A stretch of DNA of 64,000 bases from Sphingomonadales bacterium UBA1936. Lineage in GTDB: Bacteria > Pseudomonadota > Alphaproteobacteria > Sphingomonadales > Sphingomonadaceae. Position 1 is the first letter of the stretch; every line of letters starts with the position of its first letter. Positions 9,901 to 17,766 of this stretch are shown here, in pieces. The notes beneath the pieces were generated by a model. The model was not told where the DNA came from and made no database searches. It saw only the letters and a program-made list of their open reading frames with translations. The stretch spans positions 90,613 through 154,612 of the forward strand of contig DDFE01000197.1 of assembly GCA_002336985.1 (NCBI GenBank), read 5' to 3'. The position numbers and the translations under genes were made by a program.

Positions 9901-10128
9901 ATGGCCGACTCGCTCCACAACCCCAAGCTCGACGAACATCCTGGCTCGAACGCCGAGAAAGACCCCTCGCAATGGTTGTCGGGCGACGATCCGATGACCG
10001 GTGCCCAGGCGTCCTATTTGACGACGCTCAGCGAGCAGGCCGGCGAAGAGGCCCCGAACGCCGATCTGACCAAGGCGGAGGCCTCGGAGAAGATCGACGC
10101 GCTGCGCGCCGAACTCGACCTCGACTGA
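9901..10128 (+). CDS. DUF3072 domain small protein, probable general stress protein
   Basis: A 75-residue soluble, acidic protein of the DUF3072 family. The core WLSGDDPMTGAQASYLTTLS followed by LTKAEASEKIDALRAEL is the whole family signature; the function is unknown. AAAGGAA at about 9884-9890 is a fair ribosome binding site for the ATG. A perfect EcfG-type promoter 33 bases upstream predicts induction in stress and stationary phase, which is an inference from the motif. Confidence 0.88.
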   Translation: MADSLHNPKLDEHPGSNAEKDPSQWLSGDDPMTGAQASYLTTLSEQAGEEAPNADLTKAEASEKIDALRAELDLD

Positions 10129-10475
10129 CCGCTGCCATCCGGTGGCGCGATCCGGACGCGCCGGCGCACCACCGTCGCGCGTCCGGCTCCGCCGTCGTTG
10201 AAGCGCACGCGTCCGAGGCCGACCCGTTCAGAACAATGCGCCATGCCCTTACCCGCACGGGGATGCGTTCTCGCCAGCGCGCCCTCGTCCTCACCCGCGA
10301 GCTATCATCCGCTATCCATCGTGCCTGTCCTTCGTGCCCCATCCATGCCTGTCCCACGCGACCGCACCAGCGGATCCGGTCGGTGGTGTCCCCGCGCAAC
10401 CGCGCGGACGGATGCCGGCGCGTCATTCGGCCCTGCCAGGATGGCATTCGGTCGCGCACGTCCTATCTCTAGCCC
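10129..10475. other. Intergenic region without a recognisable gene
   Basis: This 347-base stretch lies between the DUF3072 and DUF488 genes. Open frames exist on both strands but show no family features, no good ribosome binding sites and the Arg/Pro/Ser-rich composition typical of non-coding GC-rich DNA. I see no promoter motif, repeat or terminator of note. Confidence 0.6.
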
Positions 10476-10916
10476 ATGAACATCTTCACGATCGGCTATG
10501 AGGGCGTCACCCAGGCGGCGTTTATCGCGACGCTGAAGGCGACCGGCGTCGCCCTTGTTGCCGACATACGCGCGGTGCCGCTATCGCGCCGCCCCGGCTT
10601 TTCGAAGAACATCCTCGCCAACGGGTTGAAGGAGGCGGGGATCGACTATGTCGGCCTGAAGGCGCTCGGCACGCCGCCCGCCGGCCGCGAAGCCGCACGC
10701 CGCGGCGATCATGCGACGCTCCGGACCGTCTATGCCGCCCAGCTCGACCTGCCCGAGGCGATGGTCCAGGCAGCGCAGCTTCAGGAGATGGCAGGCGAGC
10801 GGCCGACAGCACTGCTTTGCTTCGAACGCGATCCGCAGGGCTGCCACCGGTCGCTACTGATCGCGTCCGTGATGCCCGAAGCGGCCGTCACCGATTTGTT
10901 CGTCGATCCGGTCTGA
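10476..10916 (+). CDS. DUF488 family protein
   Basis: A 146-residue DUF488 protein. The N-terminal MNIFTIGYEG, then LVADIRAVPLSRRPGFSK, and the C-terminal CFERDPQGCHRSLLI are the three conserved blocks of the family, whose biochemical role is not settled. The Cys and His in the last block resemble a possible metal or nucleotide site. The leader just upstream lacks a strong ribosome binding site. Confidence 0.9.
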   Translation: MNIFTIGYEGVTQAAFIATLKATGVALVADIRAVPLSRRPGFSKNILANGLKEAGIDYVGLKALGTPPAGREAARRGDHATLRTVYAAQLDLPEAMVQAAQLQEMAGERPTALLCFERDPQGCHRSLLIASVMPEAAVTDLFVDPV

Positions 10917-11138
10917 TCCGCCACCCGCGCGCCGGACAGCGCATCGATCCGATAACGCGATGCCGCGTACTCCGACCCCGCTTTGGCCGGTCCGCCTCGG
11001 CCATTCCCCGCAGCAGGATCGCACCGACTCTCGACCGCCAGCCTAGGTCCCACGCACCGCCAGCGTTCCTCCCACGCCAGGACGCGTTACTGGGCTCCGC
11101 ATCATGTCCCCTTGGCCGCCGGAGACCGCTCGAACGCG

Positions 11139-11396
11139 CTAGAGGCCCAGTTTCGCGAGCGCCGCCGCGAGCTCCGCCCCCGAGGCCGCGTCGTCCCTCG
11201 GCGTCATCCGGTTGAGCGCGGTGCGCACACGGGTCTGCGCGACCTGGAGCGTCTTGTGCCGGATCTCGCGCGTGGCATTTGTGCGCCACGACCGGCTTTC
11301 GCCGAGCAGCGCGAACCATTTGGCTTCCTCGGCGGCGAGGACCGCAAGCGCCAGCCGCAGGCCGTCGCGGCGGCCATGGTCGTAATCATCCGACAT
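11139..11396 (-). CDS. Small hypothetical protein
   Basis: An 85-residue predicted cytoplasmic protein, rich in Arg and Ala and probably helical (GRRDGLRLALAVLAAEE near residues 8-24). I do not recognise a family. Composition and the ordered spacing of hydrophobic residues look like real coding sequence, but there is no good ribosome binding site before the ATG at 11396, so the gene or its start is uncertain. Confidence 0.5.
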   Translation of the reverse strand: MSDDYDHGRRDGLRLALAVLAAEEAKWFALLGESRSWRTNATREIRHKTLQVAQTRVRTALNRMTPRDDAASGAELAAALAKLGL

Positions 11397-11605
11397 CAGG
11401 AGAGACCAACGCGGCAGACCGGCGGTTGCTCCCGCGGACGCCCTGCCGGCCCGTTCCTTGGCGGCCGCCCTCCCGTCCCCCTCCTGACGGCGTCCACCGC
11501 CCAGCTGCTTCCGCTAGCCGACTTTGTTGTCGCCGAGGGAACACCGGCTCGCCGCAGGCGCTTATACCAACGTGCGCATCCGCGCGCCATCGCAAGGACG
11601 GCCCC

Positions 11606-11869
11606 ATGACCCGCAGCAACGAACTCGAACCCAATGATTCCCGCAATGTCACAGGGACGGCACAGACACCCGATGGCCGGTGGAGCGGCGACCGCCAGGG
11701 CAGCGCGAAGGGCGGCGCCTATGAGCCCCGGGATTCGCGCAACGTTACCGGCACGTCATCGACCCCTGACGGGCGTTGGACCGGTGATGGCGATGGCGAT
11801 GGCGATGGCCAGAAGACCGAAGGACGGCACGCCGGGAAAGCCAATGGCGAGGACGACGCGCATGGCTGA
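11606..11869 (+). CDS. Small hydrophilic protein with two near-identical repeats
   Basis: An 87-residue, highly polar, probably unstructured protein. The unit DSRNVTGTxxTPDGRWxGD occurs twice, once near residues 10-28 and once near residues 41-59. After the second unit comes an Asp-Gly run (DGDGDGDG) encoded by four perfect GATGGC copies at 11786-11809. An AAGGA ribosome binding site precedes the ATG at 11606. The stop overlaps the next gene's ATG by eight bases. A GGAAC at 11538-11542 followed 16 bases later by CGCT is a one-mismatch EcfG-type promoter. The function is unknown. Confidence 0.7.
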   Translation: MTRSNELEPNDSRNVTGTAQTPDGRWSGDRQGSAKGGAYEPRDSRNVTGTSSTPDGRWTGDGDGDGDGQKTEGRHAGKANGEDDAHG

Positions 11870-12107
11870 AACCAACACCGCGACGCTCTATCGCATGGTG
11901 CTCCCCGACCACGTCTGCCCGTTCGGCGTCCGCGCCAAGGATAGGCTCGAAAAGGCGGGGTATAGCGTCGACGACCATGTGCTTTCGTCACGCGAGACGG
12001 TCGACGCGTTCGAAGCGGAACATGGCGTGACGACGACGCCGCAGGTGTTCATCGATGGCGAGCGGATCGGCGGCAGCGACGATCTCGAACGCTATCTCGC
12101 CTCGTAG
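11862..12107 (+). CDS. Glutaredoxin family protein with CPFG site
   Basis: An 81-residue thioredoxin-fold protein. The active site reads DHVCPFGVRAKDRLEKAG, so the usual second Cys of CPFC is Gly, giving a monothiol-type site at about residue 18. TTTPQVFIDGERIGGSDDLERY contains the cis-Pro and glycine pair that bind glutathione in glutaredoxins, quoted here only to describe the TPQVF and GG features. It overlaps the repeat protein by eight bases and is probably co-transcribed. Monothiol members act in iron-sulfur or redox handling, but the role here is not shown. Confidence 0.85.
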   Translation: MAETNTATLYRMVLPDHVCPFGVRAKDRLEKAGYSVDDHVLSSRETVDAFEAEHGVTTTPQVFIDGERIGGSDDLERYLAS

Positions 12108-12172
12108 CGCGGACATTGCATCCGGCAGGCTGAATCCCCGCCGATCGCGTTCCCCGACCAGTGGTCGGGCAC

Positions 12173-12202
12173 AAAAAAGGAGGGCGCCCGAAGGCGCCCT
12201 CC
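12173..12202 (-). terminator. Rho-independent terminator of the outer membrane protein gene
   Basis: GGAGGGCGCC at 12179-12188 and GGCGCCCTCC at 12193-12202 form a perfect 10-bp stem. On the minus strand the loop reads TTCG, a very stable tetraloop, and six Ts (12178-12173) follow. It lies 25 bases past the stop of the minus-strand barrel gene. Confidence 0.92.
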
Positions 12203-12227
12203 CTCCCCTTTGACTCGAGATGCCGGT

Positions 12228-13061
12228 TCAGAAGCGGAACGCCGCCGTGACGCGCGCACTGTGCCAGCTCATGAACCGGTTGCCGAACGCGAAGTCGGTG
12301 CCCGCGGCATTGCCGAGCAGGAACGGGTTGGTCGGCGGCGCCGTGCCCGGACCGACGCGAACGCGTCCCTTGTCCGCCTTCACATCAGTGTAGAGATATT
12401 CGAGGCCGATCGAGAAATTGTTGCCGATCTTCTGCTCGATACCGCCGCCGACATTGTAGCCCCAGCCGTCCTGGTCGCCGTTGACCGTGAAGCTGTTGGC
12501 GGTGTTCGACGTCACATTGTAGGTGCGGATCTTCGCATAGGTCGGTCCGCCCGCGCCGTAGAACAGGGTGCTATCGTTCGGCGTGAAGCCGAGACGGCCG
12601 CGCGCATTGATGTTGAAGCGTATGTCGCGCGAAATCGTGTAGCTCGCGGGGGTGGTCGAGAATCCGCTGACGCTTTCGATAAAGTCGGGACGGCCGCCTT
12701 CGACGACGAAGCCAACAACGATGCGGCCGCGCTGGGTGTCGCCGCCGATCTTGCCGTAATATTCGAGGCCGTCGCGGCGGAAGCTGCAATTGGTGTTGCC
12801 GGTCGAGGTAGCACTGCCGGAGCAGAAGCCCGGTGAAAAGGCATTGGCCCCTGCCGCCGTCGTTACCGTGTCGCCGAACACGCCGTCGAGATTGCGGTCG
12901 AACAGGATCGATTGCGAGGTCGAGGCCGTATGCGCGCCGCCAAAGGAGCCGCCGACGTAGAACTGGTTGAAGCCGCTGTTGGCGTCCTCGGTCTGCGCCG
13001 ACGCCGATGTTGCCGCAAGGCTCGCTGCTAGGGCCGCGATGGAAAGATATACATTTTTCAC
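12228..13061 (-). CDS. Outer membrane beta-barrel protein (porin-like, OmpA-type barrel)
   Basis: A 277-residue predicted outer membrane protein. The signal peptide MKNVYLSIAALAASLAATSASA is followed by a mature barrel opening QFYVGGSFGGAH and closing with RVTAAFRF, a terminal Phe. LGYE-like strands such as FSIGLEYLYTDVKAD match small barrel proteins of the Omp25/OmpA-like type. A GTG at 13061 is preferred because GGAG sits seven bases upstream; an in-frame ATG at 13076 would add five residues and lacks such a site. A strong terminator follows. Specific transport function cannot be told. Confidence 0.85.
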   Translation of the reverse strand: MKNVYLSIAALAASLAATSASAQTEDANSGFNQFYVGGSFGGAHTASTSQSILFDRNLDGVFGDTVTTAAGANAFSPGFCSGSATSTGNTNCSFRRDGLEYYGKIGGDTQRGRIVVGFVVEGGRPDFIESVSGFSTTPASYTISRDIRFNINARGRLGFTPNDSTLFYGAGGPTYAKIRTYNVTSNTANSFTVNGDQDGWGYNVGGGIEQKIGNNFSIGLEYLYTDVKADKGRVRVGPGTAPPTNPFLLGNAAGTDFAFGNRFMSWHSARVTAAFRF

Positions 13062-13519
13062 TGCAATACTCCGCATTGATGTCGGAGCGGTTACGTTTGA
13101 ACCCCCAAAACGGATGCATGACGCGGCGCAATAAATCGGGAGCTGTGACACAATTGCCACGCCTGCCCCTTTGGTTTCGTGCGCGAAACTAATGATGTTC
13201 GCGAGCTCAAACGCAACGATCATAACCCCACGGTGCCACGAATAGTATTAACGACCTAAGTTATTCCGGCGATGGTGGCGATGCGTGGTCCGGTGTCACG
13301 AGCGTCCCGCAGAATTTGCTACGGCGAACACGCCCTGCCGCCCGCATCGCCGCAGCGTTCCATGCGGAGGCTTTATCTTCGAACTGTTTCTTTGGGCCGT
13401 ATGCGCGTGCGGCGCACCACCGGACAACCCGGTACTGGGCGTGAAATTGTCGCATGCCACTTGGCGTCAGCCGATGCCCGCTTGAAGCGATACGCCCAGG
13501 CCTGCACCATGAGACACGC
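13062..13519. other. Long leader and intergenic region
   Basis: About 450 bases with no supported gene. The part next to the barrel gene is lower in GC than its surroundings (AATAAAT, TTAACGAC and similar tracts near 13130-13260) and probably holds the promoter and leader of that gene. No EcfG, LexA or terminator motif was seen. Confidence 0.5.
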
Positions 13520-13732
13520 CTAACGTCCGGAACGCTCCGGCATCGCAGCCGGGCTACCCTGTTCGTCGCGGAGCGCCCGCGCCGCGGCGCTTTCGAACAG
13601 GTCGGCCATCCGGCTTAGGGTGTCGCGCGCATCGGGGCGTGCCCGATCGGCCCGGCTGCGCATATTGTCCGCGAGCCTGCGCCAGCTTGCCGCCTCATCT
13701 CCCATTGCCGGCACTGATGCCATTCTCGCCAT
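13520..13732 (-). CDS. Small hypothetical protein
   Basis: A 70-residue predicted helical protein with WRRLADNMRSRADRARP followed by LSRMADLFESAAARAL. No family was recognised. The ATG at 13732 has a GAGAGG close by, though nearly touching it; an ATG at 13723 is also possible. Amphipathic helical spacing favours a real gene, but evidence is modest. Confidence 0.45.
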   Translation of the reverse strand: MARMASVPAMGDEAASWRRLADNMRSRADRARPDARDTLSRMADLFESAAARALRDEQGSPAAMPERSGR

Positions 13733-13984
13733 CCTCTCGTTCCAGCGCCTGACCGGCGCTCTCATTCGCCTCAAAACGCCGGACATTCGGCCTGGTTGCA
13801 TCGGCGCGGTCTCGGTTCCGCTCCGGCGTGCGTTACCCCGCGCTGGGCTCTATGCGGCCACGGAAGAACTTGGCGCCATCCTGCTGACGATGCGCCGACG
13901 CTCGGCGCAGTCTCTGGTGCGAGTGGCACGGCGCAAGCCCTTGCACACCCTGACGGATCCCGCAGTCGCCGCTTGAATGCCACC

Positions 13985-14188
13985 CTATCGCTTGCGCGCG
14001 CCTTGACCGTCCGCCTGCAGCACGATGCCCTTGCCCGCGGGTGCGACCGTGACGGCATCGAGCTGTGCGAGCAGGTCGGCGAATACCGCGTCGTCTGTGA
14101 CGGGAAAATGCCGCTTGAAGCCCTGGCCGAGCACTTCGAGGTCCCGGTCGGTCAGGAAACTGATCGCCGTCACGCGCTCAGCCGTCAT
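13985..14188 (-). CDS. Small hypothetical protein, sphingomonad type
   Basis: A 67-residue protein containing ISFLTDRDLEVLGQGFKRHF and FADLLAQLDAV. It resembles small conserved proteins of sphingomonads known to me only as hypothetical. GGGAG lies eight bases before the ATG at 14188, which selects this start over the upstream GTG. It is followed on the plus side by another minus-strand small gene (14260-14433), so both may belong to one transcript. Confidence 0.65.
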   Translation of the reverse strand: MTAERVTAISFLTDRDLEVLGQGFKRHFPVTDDAVFADLLAQLDAVTVAPAGKGIVLQADGQGARKR

Positions 14189-14259
14189 TGCAATCACTCC
14201 CGAATGGGGAGCGAACGCACCAGCATGGGCTTAGGGCCCGTTGACCTCAGGAAAGAGTC

Positions 14260-14433
14260 TCAGGCGGACGCGACGGTCCGCAGGCCCCCGCGCTCGGCCT
14301 GTGCGAGTTTGCGGGCATAGCCCGCCGCCAGCTCGCGATGCACCGAGGCGGCCATCGGATCGGTGGTCGTGTTCGCGCGCTCGAGGCACTGCTGGTGGCG
14401 TCGCGTATAATAGTCCCGGTCAGCATTGCTCAT
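14260..14433 (-). CDS. 57-residue small protein, paralogue of the 26268 gene product
   Basis: A 57-residue protein from ATG 14433 to TGA 14260, with GGAG nine bases before the start. It contains DRDYYTRRHQQCLERA, then DPMAASVHRELAAGYARKL. The same pattern (DxxxDYY...R...ERA...DPxxAxxHxELAxxY) is found in the product of 26268-26474, so the two are a small paralogous family. It is likely all-helical and soluble. The function is unknown. Confidence 0.7.
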   Translation of the reverse strand: MSNADRDYYTRRHQQCLERANTTTDPMAASVHRELAAGYARKLAQAERGGLRTVASA

Positions 14434-14703
14434 GGGCAAGCTCCTGCGAGGTCAAGCGGCAGCTTTCCATTTGCTGTCGGCCGGCGACAGGCTTGATAGG
14501 CTAGGGACGCCGGTGCCGGGAAGATGCGCGCGATGGCCCCCGGAGTCAAAGCCCAAGGCACCGTGCGGCGGCTGCCCATGCCGTGCGCGCGCCCATGCGA
14601 TATCAGCCTCATTCGAGACCATGTCGAGCGGAGGCCCCCCGCCATGCACGGTCTTTTCCCGCGCCCGATCGTCCTACGCCCGACACCTGCCCGGCGCGGC
14701 ACG

Positions 14704-15981
14704 TCACGCGGCGGTGCTCCCCTGACCGTCGGGATCGCGTCCCTGCCGCCGGTCGATCGCGCGCATCACCGGCGTGACGGTCAGGCCATGGAGCAGGATC
14801 GACAGCAGCACGACGAGACCGACGATCGCCCAGAGACGTTCCGCACCGGCGAACGGCGCATGGTTGAGCGCATAGGCGAGATAGTAGAAGGACCCTACGC
14901 CGCGGATGCCGAAGAAGGCGAGCGTGGCCTTTTCCGAGCGGTCCGCCTGAAAGCCCATGAGTCCGGCCAGCCCGGCGAGCGGCCGCACCAGCAGGATGAT
15001 CGCGACCGCGGCAAGCCCTTCGCGCCAGCCGAGCGGCGAAAGCAATCCGCTGACCAGGGCCCCGCCGAAAAGGATCAGCAGCACCATCATCGCGATCCGC
15101 TCGACCTGCTCGGTGATGTCGTGCATGTCGCGCTGGAAATCATGGTCGCGATGCGAACGCCTGAGCGTCACCGCCGTGATGAACACCGCCAGAAAACCGT
15201 AGCAGTCGAGCAGCTCGGTCACGCCATAGGACACGAAGGTCGCCGCGATCGCGATCAGCCCGTCGCCGGTCCGCGCGAGCCGGGTTTCGGCAGGGACATG
15301 GAAGGTCAGCCAGCCGAACAGCGCGCCGATCGCCCAGCCTCCCGCCGCCCCCATCCCGATTTCCCAGAGGACGTCATGCACCAGCCAGTCGCGCAGCCAG
15401 GGCGTGCCGGTCTGCGCCGCCAGCGTCAGTGCGATCGCGAGATTGACGAACGGGAAGGCGAGGCCGTCGTTGAGCCCGGCTTCCGACGTCAGCCCGAAGC
15501 GCACCTCGTCTTCCGTTCCGGTTCTCGGCGGGCCCACCTGCACGTCCGCGGCCAGCACCGGATCGGTCGGCGCGAGCACGGCGCCGAGCAGCAGCGCCAT
15601 GGTCCATGGCAGGCCCAGCCCCCATGCGGCGATCAGCGTGATCGCGGCGATCGAGAGCGGCATGGTGATCGCGAGCAGGCGCCAGGTGACGTGCCAGCGC
15701 CGCCAGCTGAACAGACGATCGAGCTTCAGCCCCGCGCCCATCAGCGCGATGATGACGACGAGCTCGGTGATCCGTTCGGTCACGGCCGGAAAGGCGATGG
15801 GCAAGGGCGCGAGCGACACGTCCGGCAGCAGGAAGATGCCCGCGCCGATCGCGATGCAGATGATCGGCAGCGACAGCGGCAGCCGTTTGAGCGCGAGCGG
15901 CAGCCAGGAGACGAGCGCGATGAGCAGTCCCGCGCCGGTCAGCCAGAGGATATAGGGTTCGGGCGGGGAGAAACCGGGCAT
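14704..15981 (-). CDS. CPA1-type cation:proton antiporter
   Basis: A 425-residue inner membrane protein with about 12 predicted membrane helices. It belongs to the monovalent cation:proton antiporter-1 superfamily. The ion-binding signature is clear: LAPTDPVLAADVQVGPP followed by FGLTSEAGLNDGLAFPFV, with the Asp pairs expected in transport helices, and FFGIRGVGSFYYLAYAL near the C-terminus. It would exchange Na+ or K+ for H+. There is no long cytoplasmic C-terminal domain. It stands alone on the minus strand. Confidence 0.9.
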   Translation of the reverse strand: MPGFSPPEPYILWLTGAGLLIALVSWLPLALKRLPLSLPIICIAIGAGIFLLPDVSLAPLPIAFPAVTERITELVVIIALMGAGLKLDRLFSWRRWHVTWRLLAITMPLSIAAITLIAAWGLGLPWTMALLLGAVLAPTDPVLAADVQVGPPRTGTEDEVRFGLTSEAGLNDGLAFPFVNLAIALTLAAQTGTPWLRDWLVHDVLWEIGMGAAGGWAIGALFGWLTFHVPAETRLARTGDGLIAIAATFVSYGVTELLDCYGFLAVFITAVTLRRSHRDHDFQRDMHDITEQVERIAMMVLLILFGGALVSGLLSPLGWREGLAAVAIILLVRPLAGLAGLMGFQADRSEKATLAFFGIRGVGSFYYLAYALNHAPFAGAERLWAIVGLVVLLSILLHGLTVTPVMRAIDRRQGRDPDGQGSTAA

Positions 15982-16186
15982 CCCCGCTCAACCCCCGGGT
16001 CGGCGAGAATGTCCCTGTCCGGTCACCCGCGCGGCTGCGGCCGGACTTGCAGCGACGCCGAGGCTGGGCAGCGCCGACGTCTGGCAAAGTGGCGTCCGGC
16101 GCCACCTGCACCCCCATAACCCGCCGCGCAGCGCTTCCGCCGGTACGCGCGCGGAACGATTTGCATCGGCCCGGCATTGTCGGGCG

Positions 16187-17023
16187 ATGGATGCAGCGGC
16201 GGCCAGCCTCAACCGGGACTATGCGATCGGCCTCGCGCGGGCGTCGGGCGGCGCCATCATCTTCGGCCTGCCCCTGCTCATGACCATGGAGATGTGGGCG
16301 ATCGGCATCCACATCGAGCCCTGGCGCCTCGCGCTGTTCACCCTCGCCAACTTCATCGTCCTCGTGGTCCTGTCGCGGTTCGGCGGGTTCGAGCGCACGG
16401 CGACGCTGACCGAGGACGTGCTCGACGCGCTCGCCGCCTATGCGGTCGGCATCCTCGCGTCCGCCGCGATCCTTGCGCTGTTCGGGCTGGCCCGTCCCGA
16501 CATGCCGCTGTCGCAGCTGGTCGGCCAGGTCGCGATCCAGTGCGTCCCGGCGAGCTTCGGCGCGATGATCGCGCGCAAGCAGCTCGGCGCGGGCGATGTC
16601 GACGATGACGAAAGCCTTGCCGAGCGTTCGGCCGGCTATGGCGGGCAATTGTTCCTGATGCTGGCCGGCGCGCTGTTCCTCGCCTTCAACGTCGCGCCGA
16701 CCGAGGAGATCCTGCTGATCAGCTACAAGATGACCGGCTGGCACGCGCTCGCGATGATCCTCGTCTCGCTCGGCCTCCTCCATGTGCTGGTGTTCACGGT
16801 CGGCCTTGCCGGCCAGGAGGAAGCGCCCGAGGGTTATGCGACCTGGCGCCTGTTCCTGATCTTCACGATCCCCGGCTATGCGATCGCCTTGCTCGTCAGC
16901 CTCTATGTGCTGTGGACGGTCGGCAGCACCGACGGGCTCGGACCCGCGACGCTGGCCCAGACCGTGATCGTGCTCGGATTTCCCGCGGCGATCGGCGCCG
17001 CGATCGCCCGGCTGGTCGTTTGA
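16187..17023 (+). CDS. TIGR02587 family (DUF2391) membrane protein
   Basis: A 278-residue integral membrane protein with about seven hydrophobic segments. The opening LARASGGAIIFGLPLLMTME and the NVAPTEEILLISYKM stretch are typical of the family TIGR02587, within DUF2391. Its function is unknown. The next gene encodes the TIGR02588 partner only nine bases downstream, a pairing seen repeatedly in bacteria. Confidence 0.88.
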   Translation: MDAAAASLNRDYAIGLARASGGAIIFGLPLLMTMEMWAIGIHIEPWRLALFTLANFIVLVVLSRFGGFERTATLTEDVLDALAAYAVGILASAAILALFGLARPDMPLSQLVGQVAIQCVPASFGAMIARKQLGAGDVDDDESLAERSAGYGGQLFLMLAGALFLAFNVAPTEEILLISYKMTGWHALAMILVSLGLLHVLVFTVGLAGQEEAPEGYATWRLFLIFTIPGYAIALLVSLYVLWTVGSTDGLGPATLAQTVIVLGFPAAIGAAIARLVV

Positions 17024-17032
17024 GGAGCGGAG

Positions 17033-17431
17033 ATGGCACGACGCGCACCCGATAGCAGAACATCGCTGCTCGAATGGATATCGGCCGCGATCGGCCTGGT
17101 GCTGCTCGCGCTGATGTTCGGCGTGACGGCCTATGATGCGGTGTTCGGCGGCGGCGCCGCGCCCGCATCGATCGGCGTCGAGACGCGCACCATCGCACCG
17201 TCGGGCCCGCGCTTCCTCGTTGCCTTCGACGCGGTCAACACCGGGGGCACGACGGCCGCGGCGGTCGAGATCGAAGGCGTGCTGACGCGCCCCGGCCATC
17301 CCCCCGAAACCGCGCACGCCACGCTGGACTATGTCGCCGCGGACGCGCGCACTGCAGGCGGGCTGTTCTTCGACGGCGATCCCCGCGCGGGAACACTCGA
17401 ATTGCGTGCCCTCGGTTTCCAGGAGCCCTGA
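17033..17431 (+). CDS. TIGR02588 family protein
   Basis: A 132-residue protein with a short cytoplasmic N-terminus, one membrane helix (LLEWISAAIGLVLLALMFG, near residues 12-30) and a periplasmic beta-rich domain with FLVAFDAVNTGGTTAAAVEI. The partner of TIGR02587, with which it is probably translated from one message; GGAG precedes the ATG at a good distance. The arrangement suggests a two-component membrane complex of unknown function. Confidence 0.88.
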   Translation: MARRAPDSRTSLLEWISAAIGLVLLALMFGVTAYDAVFGGGAAPASIGVETRTIAPSGPRFLVAFDAVNTGGTTAAAVEIEGVLTRPGHPPETAHATLDYVAADARTAGGLFFDGDPRAGTLELRALGFQEP

Positions 17432-17766
17432 CCGGACCGGCGTGCCCGGCCGTCCGGGCAGGGGACGCCATGGGCATTCCGGCACGCCCCGCCGCGGTCG
17501 CGGCGCCCGCCGCATCACGGCACGCACGACCCGCTTGTCGCGAATGCCGTATCCCGCAGCGCGATCTTTTCATCGGTCGAACTCGCGGTCCGCGCGCCGG
17601 GGCTGAGCAATATCGATGGCAAGCCCGGGCGTCATCGCATGAGCCTCATCGCATAAGCTTCATCGCATGAATATCGCCCCAAGAGCATCATGCGTGCAAC
17701 ATTGCCGCCGCCCCGGGACACGGTCCTTCCGGTTCCGGACCCGCGCAGCGCGCGGCGTGAGGCGGT
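17432..17766. other. Intergenic region with a triple 14-bp repeat
   Basis: No gene is seen in these 335 bases between convergent genes. Its one clear feature is the short tandem repeat at 17632-17673, listed separately. Confidence 0.55.
17632..17673. repeat. Three tandem 14-bp repeats
   Basis: Three imperfect copies of TCATCGCATGAGCC follow one another at 17632-17645, 17646-17659 and 17660-17673. All share TCATCGCAT at the same offset. The array lies between converging genes and outside any coding sequence I support, so it is a candidate binding-site array or slippage product. Confidence 0.75.

Noticed and set aside
11279..11605. Longer form of the repeat protein starting far upstream
   Set aside because: The extra N-terminus is Arg/Pro-rich noise antisense to another small gene, while ATG 11606 has its own AAGGA site.
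17632..17673. CRISPR-like array
   Set aside because: The units are 14 bases, directly adjacent, and have no spacers; no cas genes are in the window.
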